A DNA stretch of 64,000 bases from Burkholderiales bacterium. Lineage in GTDB: Bacteria; Pseudomonadota; Gammaproteobacteria; Burkholderiales; Burkholderiaceae_C. Every line of letters starts with the position of its first letter. Position 1 is the first letter of the stretch. A program made the translations under genes and the position numbers. Of this stretch, positions 42,776 through 52,363 are shown piece after piece. The stretch covers positions 1-64,000 of the forward strand of contig JACRAY010000022.1 in assembly GCA_016213325.1 (NCBI GenBank). The letters run 5' to 3'. The notes beneath the pieces are model-generated. The model saw nothing but the letters and a program-made list of their open reading frames with translations. It had not been told where the DNA came from and made no database searches.

Positions 42776-44896
42776 GTGATTGACTATTCAGTTGGCAGCG
42801 ACGGCGTCGCTCAGATCGTCTGGAACAACCCGAACAGCCCGGTCAACGTCAAGAACGCCGAAGCGAGAGCCGCTTTCGTGCGCGCCGTCGATTCCGCGTT
42901 GTCCGACGCAGCGGTCGTCGGGATCATCATCAGTTCGGCCAAGAAGGACTTTCTGGCAGGTGGCGACATCGACGAGATCTACGCCGTGCGCAGTCCGGAA
43001 GAAGCCATCGCCAATGTGCGCGAAGTGGGGGCATGCCTGCGGCGGATGGAGCGCTCCGGCAAGCCGGTGGCGGCGGCGCTGAGCGGATCGGCGCTCGGTG
43101 GAGGTCTCGAACTCGCGCTGGCCTGCCACTATCGCGTCGCGGCCGACGAGCCACGCTTGCGCATCGGCTTGCCCGAGTCGACCCTCGGCCTGATTCCCGG
43201 GGCTGGCGGCACGCAGCGCCTGCCGCGCCTGATCGGGATTGCCGCCGCGTCGAAGCTGATGCTCGAGGGCAAGGCGATCAACGCGAAGGAAGCCAGAGAC
43301 CTGGGCATCATCGATGCCATCGTGCCGGCCGACCACCTGATCGAGAGCGCACGGGCCTGGGTCCTCTCGCACCCGCAGGCCGTGCAGCCGTGGGACAGCA
43401 AGGGCTTCCGCTACCGTGACTTCGATCCGCAGTCGCGCGAGGGCCGCTGGTTCTTCTTCTACGCCTGGCCCAAGTTGCGCGGCAAGTCGCCGGCTGGTGA
43501 CCTGGCCGGAGGCGCCGTGTTGCATGTGCTGGCGCAAGGCCTTGAGCGCGGCATCGACGCCGGCCTGGAAATCGAGGCCCGCTACTTCGGCATGGTGGCA
43601 GCCTCGCCGTCGGCAAAGAACCGGATCCGCACCAGCTTCATGGCTGCCAACGCCGCGCGCAAGCTGGCGCGCCGGCCCGCGGGGGAAGCCACCTTCGAAC
43701 CGGGCCGTGTTGGAGTGATCGGAGCCGGCCTGATGGGCGCAGGTGTCGCACTGGCCTGCGCGCGTGCGGGACTGCAGACGGTACTCATCGACACGACGGA
43801 CGAAGCCGCGCAGCGCGGCAAGGCTCGCATCGCCAAGACTTTCGATGGCGCCGTCGAGCGCAAGCTGATGACTCCGCAAGCGCGCGATGCGGCCTTGGCC
43901 CGCCTCGAAGCGGGCAGCAACATGCGGGCGCTCGCAGGCTGTGAGCTGGTCGTTGAAGCGGTCGTCGAATCGGCCGAAGTGAAGTCCCAGGTCTTCCGCA
44001 AGATTGCCCAGGTGGCGGGGCCCCAGGTCCTGATCGCATCCAATACGTCGTCGCTGTCCATCAATGCACTGGCAAAGGGGCTGGAGCAGCCGGCCAACTT
44101 CATCGGGTTGCACTTCTTTGCGCCCGTCGACCGCATGCAGTTGGTCGAGGTCATCCTGGGCGACGATACTTCGCCGCGCACACACGCGCACGCCCTGGAC
44201 TTCGTCAAGCTGCTGGGTAAGACGGCCGTGGTGGTGAATGACGGGCCGGGCTTCTACACCTCGCGGGTAGTGGCTGCCTACACCCGCGAAGCCCTCACGA
44301 TGCTCGACGAAGGCGTCTCGCCGGTGCTCATCGACAACGCCGCGTTCATCGCGGGGATGCCCATCGGCCCGCTGGCCATGGCCGACCTCACGTCCTACGA
44401 CCTGTTGACCGACATTCTTTCCAGCCTGCAGCGCGAGGGTCGCGGCACGGCTTGCGAATCCGACAGGGCATTGTCCGCGGCGAAGAAACTGGTCAAGGCT
44501 GCACGAGTGGGCCGCAAGGGGCAGGGCGGTGTGTTTGACTATCCCGAAAGCGGGAAGATCTTGTGGGCGGGGCTCAGCGAGGTGTTTCCGCCGCTGCAGC
44601 AGCAGCCTGGGGTGGACGAAGTGGTGCAGCGCTTGATGCACGTGCAGTCGCTGGAGACGATCCATGCGATCGACGAGGGCATCGCCGAAGACGCGATGGA
44701 GATCGACCTGGCCTCGGTGCTCGGCTGGAGCTATCCGGCATGGCGCGGCGGCGTGCTGGCGCATGTGGACGACACGGGCCTCAAGGAATTCGTGGGCCAG
44801 TGCGACGTGCTGGCGAAGCGGCACGGCCGCCGCTTCCTCAGCCCCGATTCGTTGCGTCGCCGCGCCGAGACGGGCGAGACCTTTCATGTGCATTGA
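42776..44896 (+). CDS. Bifunctional enoyl-CoA hydratase/3-hydroxyacyl-CoA dehydrogenase (FadB/FadJ type)
   Basis: A 706-residue two-enzyme fusion. The N-terminal crotonase domain (about 1-190) has both catalytic Glu residues, in ALGGGLELALAC and GLPESTLGLIPGAGGTQR. The dehydrogenase domain has GAGLMGAG near 315-322 and catalytic His in GLHFFAPVDRMQLVEVI, then the C-terminal dimerisation domains. It starts with GTG behind AGGAAG, 23 bases after the thiolase gene. Together with the thiolase it completes a beta-oxidation cycle. Confidence 0.93.
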   Translation: MIDYSVGSDGVAQIVWNNPNSPVNVKNAEARAAFVRAVDSALSDAAVVGIIISSAKKDFLAGGDIDEIYAVRSPEEAIANVREVGACLRRMERSGKPVAAALSGSALGGGLELALACHYRVAADEPRLRIGLPESTLGLIPGAGGTQRLPRLIGIAAASKLMLEGKAINAKEARDLGIIDAIVPADHLIESARAWVLSHPQAVQPWDSKGFRYRDFDPQSREGRWFFFYAWPKLRGKSPAGDLAGGAVLHVLAQGLERGIDAGLEIEARYFGMVAASPSAKNRIRTSFMAANAARKLARRPAGEATFEPGRVGVIGAGLMGAGVALACARAGLQTVLIDTTDEAAQRGKARIAKTFDGAVERKLMTPQARDAALARLEAGSNMRALAGCELVVEAVVESAEVKSQVFRKIAQVAGPQVLIASNTSSLSINALAKGLEQPANFIGLHFFAPVDRMQLVEVILGDDTSPRTHAHALDFVKLLGKTAVVVNDGPGFYTSRVVAAYTREALTMLDEGVSPVLIDNAAFIAGMPIGPLAMADLTSYDLLTDILSSLQREGRGTACESDRALSAAKKLVKAARVGRKGQGGVFDYPESGKILWAGLSEVFPPLQQQPGVDEVVQRLMHVQSLETIHAIDEGIAEDAMEIDLASVLGWSYPAWRGGVLAHVDDTGLKEFVGQCDVLAKRHGRRFLSPDSLRRRAETGETFHVH

Positions 44897-44911
44897 GCTG
44901 AAGGGACGCGC

Positions 44912-45334
44912 ATGGCAACCGAATTCACCCTCGATCAAGGCGCCCAGGTGCTGGCCGACGCCACGTTGCCCGGTTGCGTGCGTGAGCTTGGCCTCACCGT
45001 GGAGCACCTGGGGGAGGGAAGCGCGACGCTGCGCATGCGGCCCACGCCGATGGCCTGCCGCGAAGGTGGTACATACGCCGGCCAGGCGCTGTCGGCGTTG
45101 GCCGACACCGCCATGTGCTTTGCCATCTGGACCGACGGCCGCGGCCGCCGGCCCGTGGCCACGGTGGACCTGCACGTGACCTTCCTGAGTGCTGGCGGCA
45201 AGGAAGACTTGCTGGCCAAGGCAGAAATCGTTCGGTCCGGCCGCACGCTTTCCTTCTGCAAGGTCTCGATGGTGTTGGCCGATTCGGGCAAGAACGTCGC
45301 TTCCGCCGTGGCCACGTTCAGCTTGCCGGCATAA
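44912..45334 (+). CDS. Hot-dog fold thioesterase (PaaI-like)
   Basis: A 140-residue single hot-dog domain. The helix segment GGTYAGQALSALADTAMCFAIW and the following RRPVATVDLHVTFLSAGGKEDL strand are typical of the PaaI/ACOT13 branch. It hydrolyses acyl-CoA to free acid and CoA, probably rescuing CoA from dead-end intermediates. Fifteen bases after the FadB/J-type gene, same operon. Confidence 0.87.
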   Translation: MATEFTLDQGAQVLADATLPGCVRELGLTVEHLGEGSATLRMRPTPMACREGGTYAGQALSALADTAMCFAIWTDGRGRRPVATVDLHVTFLSAGGKEDLLAKAEIVRSGRTLSFCKVSMVLADSGKNVASAVATFSLPA

Positions 45335-45349
45335 GGCGAGAACCTTGCC

Positions 45350-46513
45350 ATGATCGAACGCACTCTTTTCAGCCACGAGCATGAGGCTTTTCGTGCCGGC
45401 TTCCGCCGCTTCCTGGACAAGGAAATTGCGCCCTACCACGCCGCCTGGGAGGAGCAGGGCTACGTCGATCGTGCGGTATGGAAGAAGGCGGGCGACAACG
45501 GCTATCTCTGCATGTCGCTGCCCGAGGAATATGGCGGGTCCGGCGCGGACAAGCTTTACTCGGTGATCCAGATGGAAGAGCTGGCGCGCGGCGGCTACAG
45601 CGGGATCGGCTTCAACCTGCACAGCGAGATCGTCGGCCCGTACATCTTGCGCTACGGCACGGAAGACCAGAAGAAGAGGTTCCTGCCCAGGCTGGCGAGC
45701 GGCGAGATCATCGGCGCCATCGCCATGAGCGAGCCGGACGCCGGCAGCGACCTGCAGGGCATCAAGAGCACCGCGATCAGGCAGGCCGACGGCAACTACC
45801 TGCTGAACGGCAGCAAGACGTACATCACCAATGGCTGGCACACGGACCTGGTGATCGTCGTCGCCAAGACCGACCCCACCGCCGGCGCAAAGGGCACGAG
45901 CCTGCTGCTGGTCGAGCGCGGCATGAACGGTCTGACGTACGGCAAGCCGCTCAAGAAGCTGGGTTTGAAGGCGCAAGATACCGGCGAGCTGTTCTTCGAC
46001 GATGTCAGCGTTCCCGCCGGCAACCTGCTGGGCGGCGAGGCTTTGGAGAACAAGGGCTTCATTTGCCTGATGGAGCAGCTGCCCTGGGAGCGCACCCAGA
46101 TTGCGATCAGTGCCGTCGCCACAGCGCAGACCGCGATCGACCAGACGGTGCAATACGTCAAGGATCGCAAGGTGTTCGGCCGCACTGTCGCCGACTACCA
46201 GAACACCCGGTTCGTCCTCGCCGAACTACAGACGGAGGTGCAGATCGCCCGTGTGTTCGTGGACAAGTGCATGGACCTGGTGCGCGAAGACAAGCTCGAC
46301 GCCGCGACCGCCAGCATGGCCAAGTACTGGGCCACCGACTTGCAGTGCAAGGTGCTGGACGGATGCGTGCAACTGCACGGCGGCTACGGCTACATGTGGG
46401 ACTGCCCGATCACCCGTGCCTACGCCGATGCGCGCGTGCATCGCATCTACGGCGGCACCAACGAGATCATGAAAGAAGTGATCTCCAGGGCAATGGGACT
46501 GGCTGGGCGATGA
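45350..46513 (+). CDS. Acyl-CoA dehydrogenase, copy 2
   Basis: A 387-residue acyl-CoA dehydrogenase with IAMSEPDAGSDLQGIKSTA (FAD signature near 125-143), TYITNGWHTDLVIVVAKTD, LHGGYGYMWDCPITRAYADARVHRIYGGTNEIMKEVI at the C-terminus. It resembles long/medium-chain bacterial ACADs and is close to copy 1 at 40297. The stop overlaps the next start (ATGA). Confidence 0.92.
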   Translation: MIERTLFSHEHEAFRAGFRRFLDKEIAPYHAAWEEQGYVDRAVWKKAGDNGYLCMSLPEEYGGSGADKLYSVIQMEELARGGYSGIGFNLHSEIVGPYILRYGTEDQKKRFLPRLASGEIIGAIAMSEPDAGSDLQGIKSTAIRQADGNYLLNGSKTYITNGWHTDLVIVVAKTDPTAGAKGTSLLLVERGMNGLTYGKPLKKLGLKAQDTGELFFDDVSVPAGNLLGGEALENKGFICLMEQLPWERTQIAISAVATAQTAIDQTVQYVKDRKVFGRTVADYQNTRFVLAELQTEVQIARVFVDKCMDLVREDKLDAATASMAKYWATDLQCKVLDGCVQLHGGYGYMWDCPITRAYADARVHRIYGGTNEIMKEVISRAMGLAGR

Positions 46514-48213
46514 AGGTGGAGTTGAAGATGGACCAAGCTGATTTCGAATTGCGCTTCACTCGCGGCAAGCATCCCTCCGGGGGCGGATACGTCGGACTCC
46601 GGCCGGGATATAGGGTCGACGAGAAGCTGGGCATGATCTGCGAGTACGACGTGCCGGTCACCATGCGCGACGGCGTGAAGATCTACGTCAACATCTTCCG
46701 GCCCAAGACAGAGGGAAAGTACCCTGTGGTGCTGGCGTGGGCGCCTTACGGCAAGCACGAAGGCGCAGATGACTACTACGCGATGCTCCCGGGTTGCGGC
46801 GGATCGAAGGCGTTGCATTCGGAATACGCCCGCTTCGAAGGGCCGGATCCGGCGGATTGGTGTCCCTATGGCTTCATCATCGTCTACGTCGACCCGCGCG
46901 GCGCCTGGGGTTCCGAGGGCGACCTGACCTTCATGAGCCCGCAGGAGGCCCTCGATGGGTACGACGTCGTCGAGTGGGCGGGAACCCAGCCCTGGAGCAA
47001 CGGCAAGGTCGGCATAAACGGCGTCTCCTACCTGGGCTGGAGCCAGTGGAAGATTGCCGCGATGAATCCCCCGCACCTGGCGGCGATCAATCCCTGGGAA
47101 GGCGTGAGCGACTTCTATCGCGAACTGGTCTTCCATGGGGGCATCCGCTGCAATTTCACCGCGATGTTTCCGGGCACGATGTGCCGCCCCCGCAAGCGCG
47201 CGGAGGATCTGCTGGCCATGGCCAAGGAGCATCCGCTGTTCGACAACTACTGGGCCAGCAAGAATGCCGACCTGTCGAAGATCACGGTCCCGGCATTCGT
47301 CGTCGCGAGCTGGTCGGACCACGGCCTGCACACACGAGGTACGTTCGAAGGTTTCAAGAAGATCTCGTCGAAGGAGAAGTGGCTCAGGGTCCATGGTCGC
47401 AAGAAGTGGGTCGACTACTACGACCACGTGGACATGCAGAGGCAGTTCTTCGACAGGTTCCTGAAGGGCATCGACAATGAAGTGAAGTACTGGCCCGCGG
47501 TCAACCTGGAGGTGCGCCAGAGGTACAACGTCGGCAATTACCGGGCGGAGAATGAATGGCCGCTTGCCCGCACCAGGTACACGAAGTTGTTCCTGGAGTC
47601 GAGCAGCAATTCCATGGGCACCTCGCCGCCGGCGCAAGCCGGGCAAAGCCGCTACAGCGTTGACGACCTGGATGACAAGACCCAGAACGCATTCTTCGAA
47701 TTCAACTTCAATGAAAGAACGGAACTCACCGGCTACAGCAAACTGAAGCTCTGGGTAGAGGCTGTCGGCAGTGACGACATGGACTTGTTCGTCGTACTCG
47801 ACAAATTCGACAGGACCGGGGACCGGGTGCCATTGCCCTCGCAGAGTGGCTTCGATCATGGCCCGGTGGCGTACGGCTGGTTGCGCGTTTCCCATCGCGA
47901 ACTTGACGAAGAGCGATCGACGCCCCACCAGCCTGTTCTCAAGCACCAGAGAGAGGTCAAGCTGAACCCGGGTGAGATCGTGCCGGTCGAAATCGAGCTC
48001 TGGCCTGCAAGTGTCTTGTTCGAACCTGGGGAAACGCTGCGGGTAACGATCCTCGGCAGCGATCTCCATGCGCACGAGGCTTGGAAACACAACGCGGTGC
48101 GAACGGCCAACCGGGGGACGCATGTCATCCACACGGGAGGCAGATTCGATTCGCATGTGCTCGTGCCGGTCATTCCTTCCGATTCAGGAGCATCCCATGC
48201 TGCCCTGCGCTGA
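46510..48213 (+). CDS. CocE/NonD-type hydrolase (X-Pro dipeptidyl-peptidase S15 family)
   Basis: A 567-residue serine hydrolase of the CocE branch: catalytic domain with nucleophile motif GVSYLGWSQW near 175-184, acid in ASWSDHGLHTRG, helical cap, and a C-terminal jelly-roll domain (about 390-560). No signal peptide, so probably cytoplasmic. Family members hydrolyse esters and amides including glutaryl-7-ACA and cocaine. The start overlaps the acyl-CoA dehydrogenase stop (ATGA); a second ATG six codons later is possible. Its place inside a beta-oxidation operon suggests it releases the acyl part of an ester substrate. Confidence 0.85.
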   Translation: MKVELKMDQADFELRFTRGKHPSGGGYVGLRPGYRVDEKLGMICEYDVPVTMRDGVKIYVNIFRPKTEGKYPVVLAWAPYGKHEGADDYYAMLPGCGGSKALHSEYARFEGPDPADWCPYGFIIVYVDPRGAWGSEGDLTFMSPQEALDGYDVVEWAGTQPWSNGKVGINGVSYLGWSQWKIAAMNPPHLAAINPWEGVSDFYRELVFHGGIRCNFTAMFPGTMCRPRKRAEDLLAMAKEHPLFDNYWASKNADLSKITVPAFVVASWSDHGLHTRGTFEGFKKISSKEKWLRVHGRKKWVDYYDHVDMQRQFFDRFLKGIDNEVKYWPAVNLEVRQRYNVGNYRAENEWPLARTRYTKLFLESSSNSMGTSPPAQAGQSRYSVDDLDDKTQNAFFEFNFNERTELTGYSKLKLWVEAVGSDDMDLFVVLDKFDRTGDRVPLPSQSGFDHGPVAYGWLRVSHRELDEERSTPHQPVLKHQREVKLNPGEIVPVEIELWPASVLFEPGETLRVTILGSDLHAHEAWKHNAVRTANRGTHVIHTGGRFDSHVLVPVIPSDSGASHAALR

Positions 48214-48904
48214 CTCCATCGCAACGGTCGACCTTGCGATCACTTCGCGCCGCTCCGTGCGCGCTTTCCTGCCAACGCCGGTTCCGCGCCGAACGGTTGA
48301 AGACATCCTCGAAGTCGCGTCGCGCGCGCCATCCGGGACCAATATCCAGCCGTGGAAAGTTTACGTCCTGGGCGGCGAGGCCAAGGCAGCGCTTTCGCGC
48401 AAGATCCTCGACGTCTACAACGATCCGGCCGCGCTCGCCCAGCACAGCGACGAGGTTTCCAGTCACCCGACCGAGTGGGTTTCACCCTACATCGACCGAC
48501 GGCGCAAGGTCGGCTGGGACATGTACAAGCTACTCGGTATCGCAAAGGGCGACCACGCGGAAATGCACGCGCAGCGCGGCCGCAACTACGATTTCTTCGA
48601 TGCCCCGGTGGGGCTGATCTTCACGATCGACCGCATCATGGCCCGCGCGAGCTGGCTCGACTACGGCATGTTCCTGGCGAACGTGATGATTGCGGCGCGA
48701 GCCCGCGGGCTGCACACCTGCCCGCAGGGAGCGTTCCTGCGGTTTCATCGCGTCGTCATGGAGCACATCGGCGCGCCAGCAGGCGAGACGCTGGTTTGCG
48801 GCATGTCGATGGGGCATGAAGACGCGTCTGCGCCCGTCAACGCTCTTGTCAGCGAGCGTGCGCCGGTGGCTGACTTCGCCAAGTTCATTGAATTGTCGGA
48901 CTAG
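48197..48904 (+). CDS. Nitroreductase family flavoprotein, copy 2
   Basis: A 235-residue nitroreductase-fold protein, paralogue of the one at 38461 (shared RxxVRAFL/Y, ASRAPSGTNIQPWKVY, FFDAPVGLIFTIDR, GLHTCPQGAF). AGGAG precedes the ATG, and the start overlaps the CocE stop by 17 bases, so it is cotranscribed. Function in the pathway unknown. Confidence 0.86.
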   Translation: MLPCADSIATVDLAITSRRSVRAFLPTPVPRRTVEDILEVASRAPSGTNIQPWKVYVLGGEAKAALSRKILDVYNDPAALAQHSDEVSSHPTEWVSPYIDRRRKVGWDMYKLLGIAKGDHAEMHAQRGRNYDFFDAPVGLIFTIDRIMARASWLDYGMFLANVMIAARARGLHTCPQGAFLRFHRVVMEHIGAPAGETLVCGMSMGHEDASAPVNALVSERAPVADFAKFIELSD

Positions 48905-48931
48905 CGTCCGTTCCTCAGGGTTTTCGATAAC

Positions 48932-48946
48932 TAAATATGAATTTAC
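48932..48946. promoter_or_regulatory. TRAAT-N4-ATTTAC operator (copy 4 of five)
   Basis: TAAAT-ATGA-ATTTAC followed by GTTTATG, 76 bases before the Bug gene at 49022 and just after the nitroreductase stop. The only copy with G instead of T after the ATTTAC core. Confidence 0.58.
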
Positions 48947-49021
48947 GTTTATGTGGAGTCACTGTCTAATCCAAGCCAGTTGACAGGCTTGCGGTGTGTG
49001 CCGCCTTTTTGAGGAGCGTTG

Positions 49022-49999
49022 ATGATGCTGAATCGTAGACAGGCGGCCCTGGGCCTCGCCTCCATTCCCTTGCTGGCCAGCCACGCGATGGGATCAGAGC
49101 CTGATTTCCCCAATCGACCCGTGAGGCTCGTGGTCCCCTACGATGCGGGCGGAGGCGTCGACGCTGCTGCGCGTCCGCTGGCGCGGGCACTTTCGGAGGT
49201 TTGGGGCCAGCCCGTCGTTGTCGAGAACAAGCCCGGGGCCGACTCCATCATTGGTACCGGCGAGGTCGTGCGCGCCAAGCCCGATGGCTACACGATCCTG
49301 TTGAGTATCCTGTCCATCGTCCAGAACCCCCACCTTCGCCCGAAGATGCCTTTCGACACGATGGCTGACCTGGCGCCGGTCATTCAAGTGTCCTCGGAGC
49401 CCCTGTACCTGGTAGTTACCAAGTCCCTGGGTGTCAGTACGCCGGCGGAGTTCATTGAACTGGCCCGTCGCAAGCCCGGAAAGCTCTCCTTCGGATCCTG
49501 GGGAAACGCCTCCACGGGACATCTGCTGCTGAACTCCCTGCAGCGCAAGGCGCAAGTCGACATCACGCACGTTCCCTACAAGGGAATGGCGGTCGCCATG
49601 CAGTCGATGATGACTGGGGACCTCGATTCGGCCATGGTTCCGTACGCCATTGCCCGCGTTGGCCTGGAGACCGGCAAGGTCGTGGTCATCGGTGCGGCTG
49701 GCCCGACGCGCTCCCCCGTCTTGCCCCAAGTCCCCACATTGGAAGAATCCGGACTGCAAGGATTCGCACGCGCTCAATGGATGGGCCTGTTCGCGCCGGC
49801 GAAGACGCCCAAGTCCGTCATCGACAAGATTGCCAAGGACGTCAACGCCGCACTGGGCAAACCCGCCCTGGCTTCGTGGCTTACCCAAGGGGGCGCGAGC
49901 CCGGCCGGTGGGACATCGGAAGCATTTACGCTGGTCGTCCGGCAGGATTCTGACTACTACCGTGATCTGATCAAGGCCGCCAACCTGCGACTGGAATGA
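49022..49999 (+). CDS. Bug-family (TTT) periplasmic substrate-binding protein
   Basis: A 325-residue binding protein: signal peptide starting MMLNRRQAALGLASIPLLAS, cleaved near GSEP, then FPNRPVRLVVPYDAGGGVDAAAR and WGQPVVVENKPGADS. A GAGGAG site lies six bases upstream. It is the closest relative of the protein at 35534. First gene of a unit with the kinase and acyl-CoA dehydrogenase that follow, suggesting it captures the substrate acid of that module. Confidence 0.92.
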   Translation: MMLNRRQAALGLASIPLLASHAMGSEPDFPNRPVRLVVPYDAGGGVDAAARPLARALSEVWGQPVVVENKPGADSIIGTGEVVRAKPDGYTILLSILSIVQNPHLRPKMPFDTMADLAPVIQVSSEPLYLVVTKSLGVSTPAEFIELARRKPGKLSFGSWGNASTGHLLLNSLQRKAQVDITHVPYKGMAVAMQSMMTGDLDSAMVPYAIARVGLETGKVVVIGAAGPTRSPVLPQVPTLEESGLQGFARAQWMGLFAPAKTPKSVIDKIAKDVNAALGKPALASWLTQGGASPAGGTSEAFTLVVRQDSDYYRDLIKAANLRLE

Positions 50000-50032
50000 C
50001 CGTTCGACCGCGGCACGAGAACTGATCCCACG

Positions 50033-51106
50033 ATGGAACCATTCAGCGGAACCAGGCCGGTCACGCAGCGCCACGCTTTCGACGTTGCCGCGCTCGAGCG
50101 GTTTCTCACCGAACGCGTTGGGGGTTTTGCCGGCCCGTTGACAGTCGAGCAGTTCAACGGGGGCCAATCCAACCCGACCTTCAAACTCGTCACGCCCGGC
50201 AAGGCGTACGTCTTGCGCGCAAAGCCCGGCCCCGCAGAGAAGCTGCTTCCCTCGGCACATGCGATCGACCGCGAGTACCGCGTCATGAGCGCGCTCAGTA
50301 CAACCGACGTGCCGGTCGCGCAAATGCTTCTGCTGTGCGAAGACGAATCCGTCATCGGCCGGGCCTTCTACGTCATGGAATTCGTCGATGGCCGCGTGCT
50401 GTGGGACCAGTCGCTGCCCGGAATGACCGTCGCCGAACGAGGCGCCATCTACGACGAAATGAACCGCGTCATCGCGGCGCTGCACTCGGTCGACATCAAC
50501 AAAGTCGGGCTCGCCAATTTTGGCAAACCGGGAAACTATTTCGAGCGGCAGATCGGACGCTGGGGCAAGCAGTATGTCGCCTCCGTCGTCGAGCCGAATG
50601 CCGCGATGGACAATTTGATGCAGTGGCTGCCGGCACATATCCCGGAAGCCGCGCGAGACGAGTCGCAGACAACGGTCGTGCATGGCGACTTCAGGCTCGA
50701 CAACCTGATCTTCCATCCGACCCAGCCGCGCGTGGTTGCCGTACTCGACTGGGAGCTTTCGACGCTCGGCCACCCCCTTGGCGATTTCAGCTACGTCTGC
50801 ATGGCATGGCACATCGCGAGTGGGGCTGCTCCCGGCATCGACCAGCTCGACATCGCTGCGCTCGGCATCCCGTCGGAGCGCGACTACGTGCGGCGATATT
50901 GCGAACGCACCGGACGCAGCGTCGATGTCGTGATGGCGGATTGGAATTTCTACCTCGCCTACAACATGTTTCGCGCCGCCGCCATCATGCAAGGCATCGC
51001 CAGGCGTGCGCTCGACGGCACGGCGTCGAACGCGCAGGCTGCGCAGGCCGGGTCGGGTGCGAAGCGCATGGCCGCGCTTGGCTGGCAATTCGCGCAGGCG
51101 GCGTGA
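50033..51106 (+). CDS. ACAD10/11-like acyl-CoA kinase (APH phosphotransferase family)
   Basis: A 357-residue kinase-fold protein matching the N-terminal kinase region of human ACAD10/11 and LvaA of levulinate catabolism. Motifs: [14 protein letters not shown] near 38-51, [24 protein letters not shown], catalytic [15 protein letters not shown] near 217-231 and metal-binding [16 protein letters not shown]. In the characterised relatives it phosphorylates the 4-hydroxyl of 4-hydroxyacyl-CoA. The acyl-CoA dehydrogenase partner follows after 23 bases, which supports this role strongly. Confidence 0.85.
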   Translation: MEPFSGTRPVTQRHAFDVAALERFLTERVGGFAGPLTVEQFNGGQSNPTFKLVTPGKAYVLRAKPGPAEKLLPSAHAIDREYRVMSALSTTDVPVAQMLLLCEDESVIGRAFYVMEFVDGRVLWDQSLPGMTVAERGAIYDEMNRVIAALHSVDINKVGLANFGKPGNYFERQIGRWGKQYVASVVEPNAAMDNLMQWLPAHIPEAARDESQTTVVHGDFRLDNLIFHPTQPRVVAVLDWELSTLGHPLGDFSYVCMAWHIASGAAPGIDQLDIAALGIPSERDYVRRYCERTGRSVDVVMADWNFYLAYNMFRAAAIMQGIARRALDGTASNAQAAQAGSGAKRMAALGWQFAQAA

Positions 51107-51129
51107 CGGGCACGGCGAAAGGGGACAGC

Positions 51130-52353
51130 ATGGACTTCAACTACTCGCCGCGAACGATCGAGCTGCAGAATCGCCTGCGTGCCTTCATGGATGAGAACAT
51201 CTATCCGGCCGAGACTGCGGTGCTCGACGAACTGCGGGCAAACGCCGCAGCAGGCAAACGATGGGCGCCGTTGCAAGTCATCGAGAGGCTCAAGTCCAAG
51301 GCGCGCGCTGGCGGATTGTGGAACCTGTTCCTGCCTGAGAGCGAATACGGCGCAGGACTCACCAACCAGGAATATGCGCCACTCGCCGAAATGATGGGCC
51401 GCGTCGTGTGGGCGAGTGAAGTCTTCAATTGCTCGGCACCTGACACCGGGAACATGGAAATCGTCGCTCGCTATGGCACTCCCGAGCAGAAGATGCGGTG
51501 GCTGGAGCCCTTGCTCGCGGGCGACATTCGAAGCGCGTTTGCAATGACCGAACCCGGCGTAGCCTCGTCAGACGCCACCAACATCGAGTCCCGGATCGAG
51601 CGCGAGGGTGACCACTACGTCCTGAACGGGCGCAAGTGGTTCACCTCGGGGCCTGCCGACCCACGCTGCGCGGTCATTATCTTCATGGGGAAATCGGATC
51701 CGGATGCGCCCCGTCACAAGCAGCAGTCGATGATCTTCGTTCCAATGGATGCCCCGGGCGTGAAGGTTGTGCGTTCGCTGCAAGTGTTCGGCTACGACGA
51801 CGCACCGCAAGGCCACGTGGAGATGGTCTTCGAGAACGTCCGGGTTCCGGCATCGAATATGTTGCTTGGCGAGGGGCGAGGCTTCGAAATTGCGCAGGGC
51901 CGCCTTGGCCCCGGGCGCATCCACCACTGCATGCGCCTGATCGGGCTTGCGGAACGGGCGCTGGAACTGATGTGCCAGCGCGCTACGGGCCGGGTAGCCT
52001 TTGGCCGGCCACTGTCGGATCAGGGTGTGACCCGCGAGCGCATCGCCGAGGCGCGCTGCAAGATCGACATGGCGCGCCTGTTGACGCTCAAAACTGCATG
52101 GATGATGGATGTTACGGGCAACAAGGCCGCGCAAGCGGAGATTGCGATGATCAGGGTCGTCGCACCACGGATGGCATGCGACGTCATCGATTGGGCAATT
52201 CAACTGTATGGGAGTGCCGGCCTTTGTGAGGACTTTCCGCTGGCGCAAAGCTACGCCACGGCGCGCTCAGTGCGAATTGCAGATGGCCCGGACGAGGTCC
52301 ACCGCAACGCGGTCGCGAAGATCGAACTCGGCAAGTACGTCGCTCGCGCTTGA
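51130..52353 (+). CDS. ACAD10/11-like acyl-CoA dehydrogenase (LvaC-like)
   Basis: A 407-residue ACAD closest to the dehydrogenase part of human ACAD11: [56 protein letters not shown], and C-terminal IADGPDEVH are hallmarks of this branch. Acting on 4-phosphoacyl-CoA made by the kinase upstream, it should eliminate phosphate and yield an enoyl-CoA that enters beta-oxidation. In vertebrates both activities sit in one chain; here they are separate adjacent genes. Confidence 0.88.
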   Translation: MDFNYSPRTIELQNRLRAFMDENIYPAETAVLDELRANAAAGKRWAPLQVIERLKSKARAGGLWNLFLPESEYGAGLTNQEYAPLAEMMGRVVWASEVFNCSAPDTGNMEIVARYGTPEQKMRWLEPLLAGDIRSAFAMTEPGVASSDATNIESRIEREGDHYVLNGRKWFTSGPADPRCAVIIFMGKSDPDAPRHKQQSMIFVPMDAPGVKVVRSLQVFGYDDAPQGHVEMVFENVRVPASNMLLGEGRGFEIAQGRLGPGRIHHCMRLIGLAERALELMCQRATGRVAFGRPLSDQGVTRERIAEARCKIDMARLLTLKTAWMMDVTGNKAAQAEIAMIRVVAPRMACDVIDWAIQLYGSAGLCEDFPLAQSYATARSVRIADGPDEVHRNAVAKIELGKYVARA

Positions 52354-52363
52354 GGCCCCAGCG

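Noticed and set aside
42788..46153. Open reading frame of 1121 codons on the minus strand
   Set aside because: It is antisense to four well-recognised genes (FadB/J-type enzyme, thioesterase, acyl-CoA dehydrogenase and part of the flanking genes). It has no recognisable domain, and long antisense frames are usual in GC-rich genes.
45478..46509. Long in-frame extension upstream of the CocE-type hydrolase
   Set aside because: It overlaps the acyl-CoA dehydrogenase gene in another frame and reads as arginine-rich nonsense; homology begins only after the ATG at 46510.
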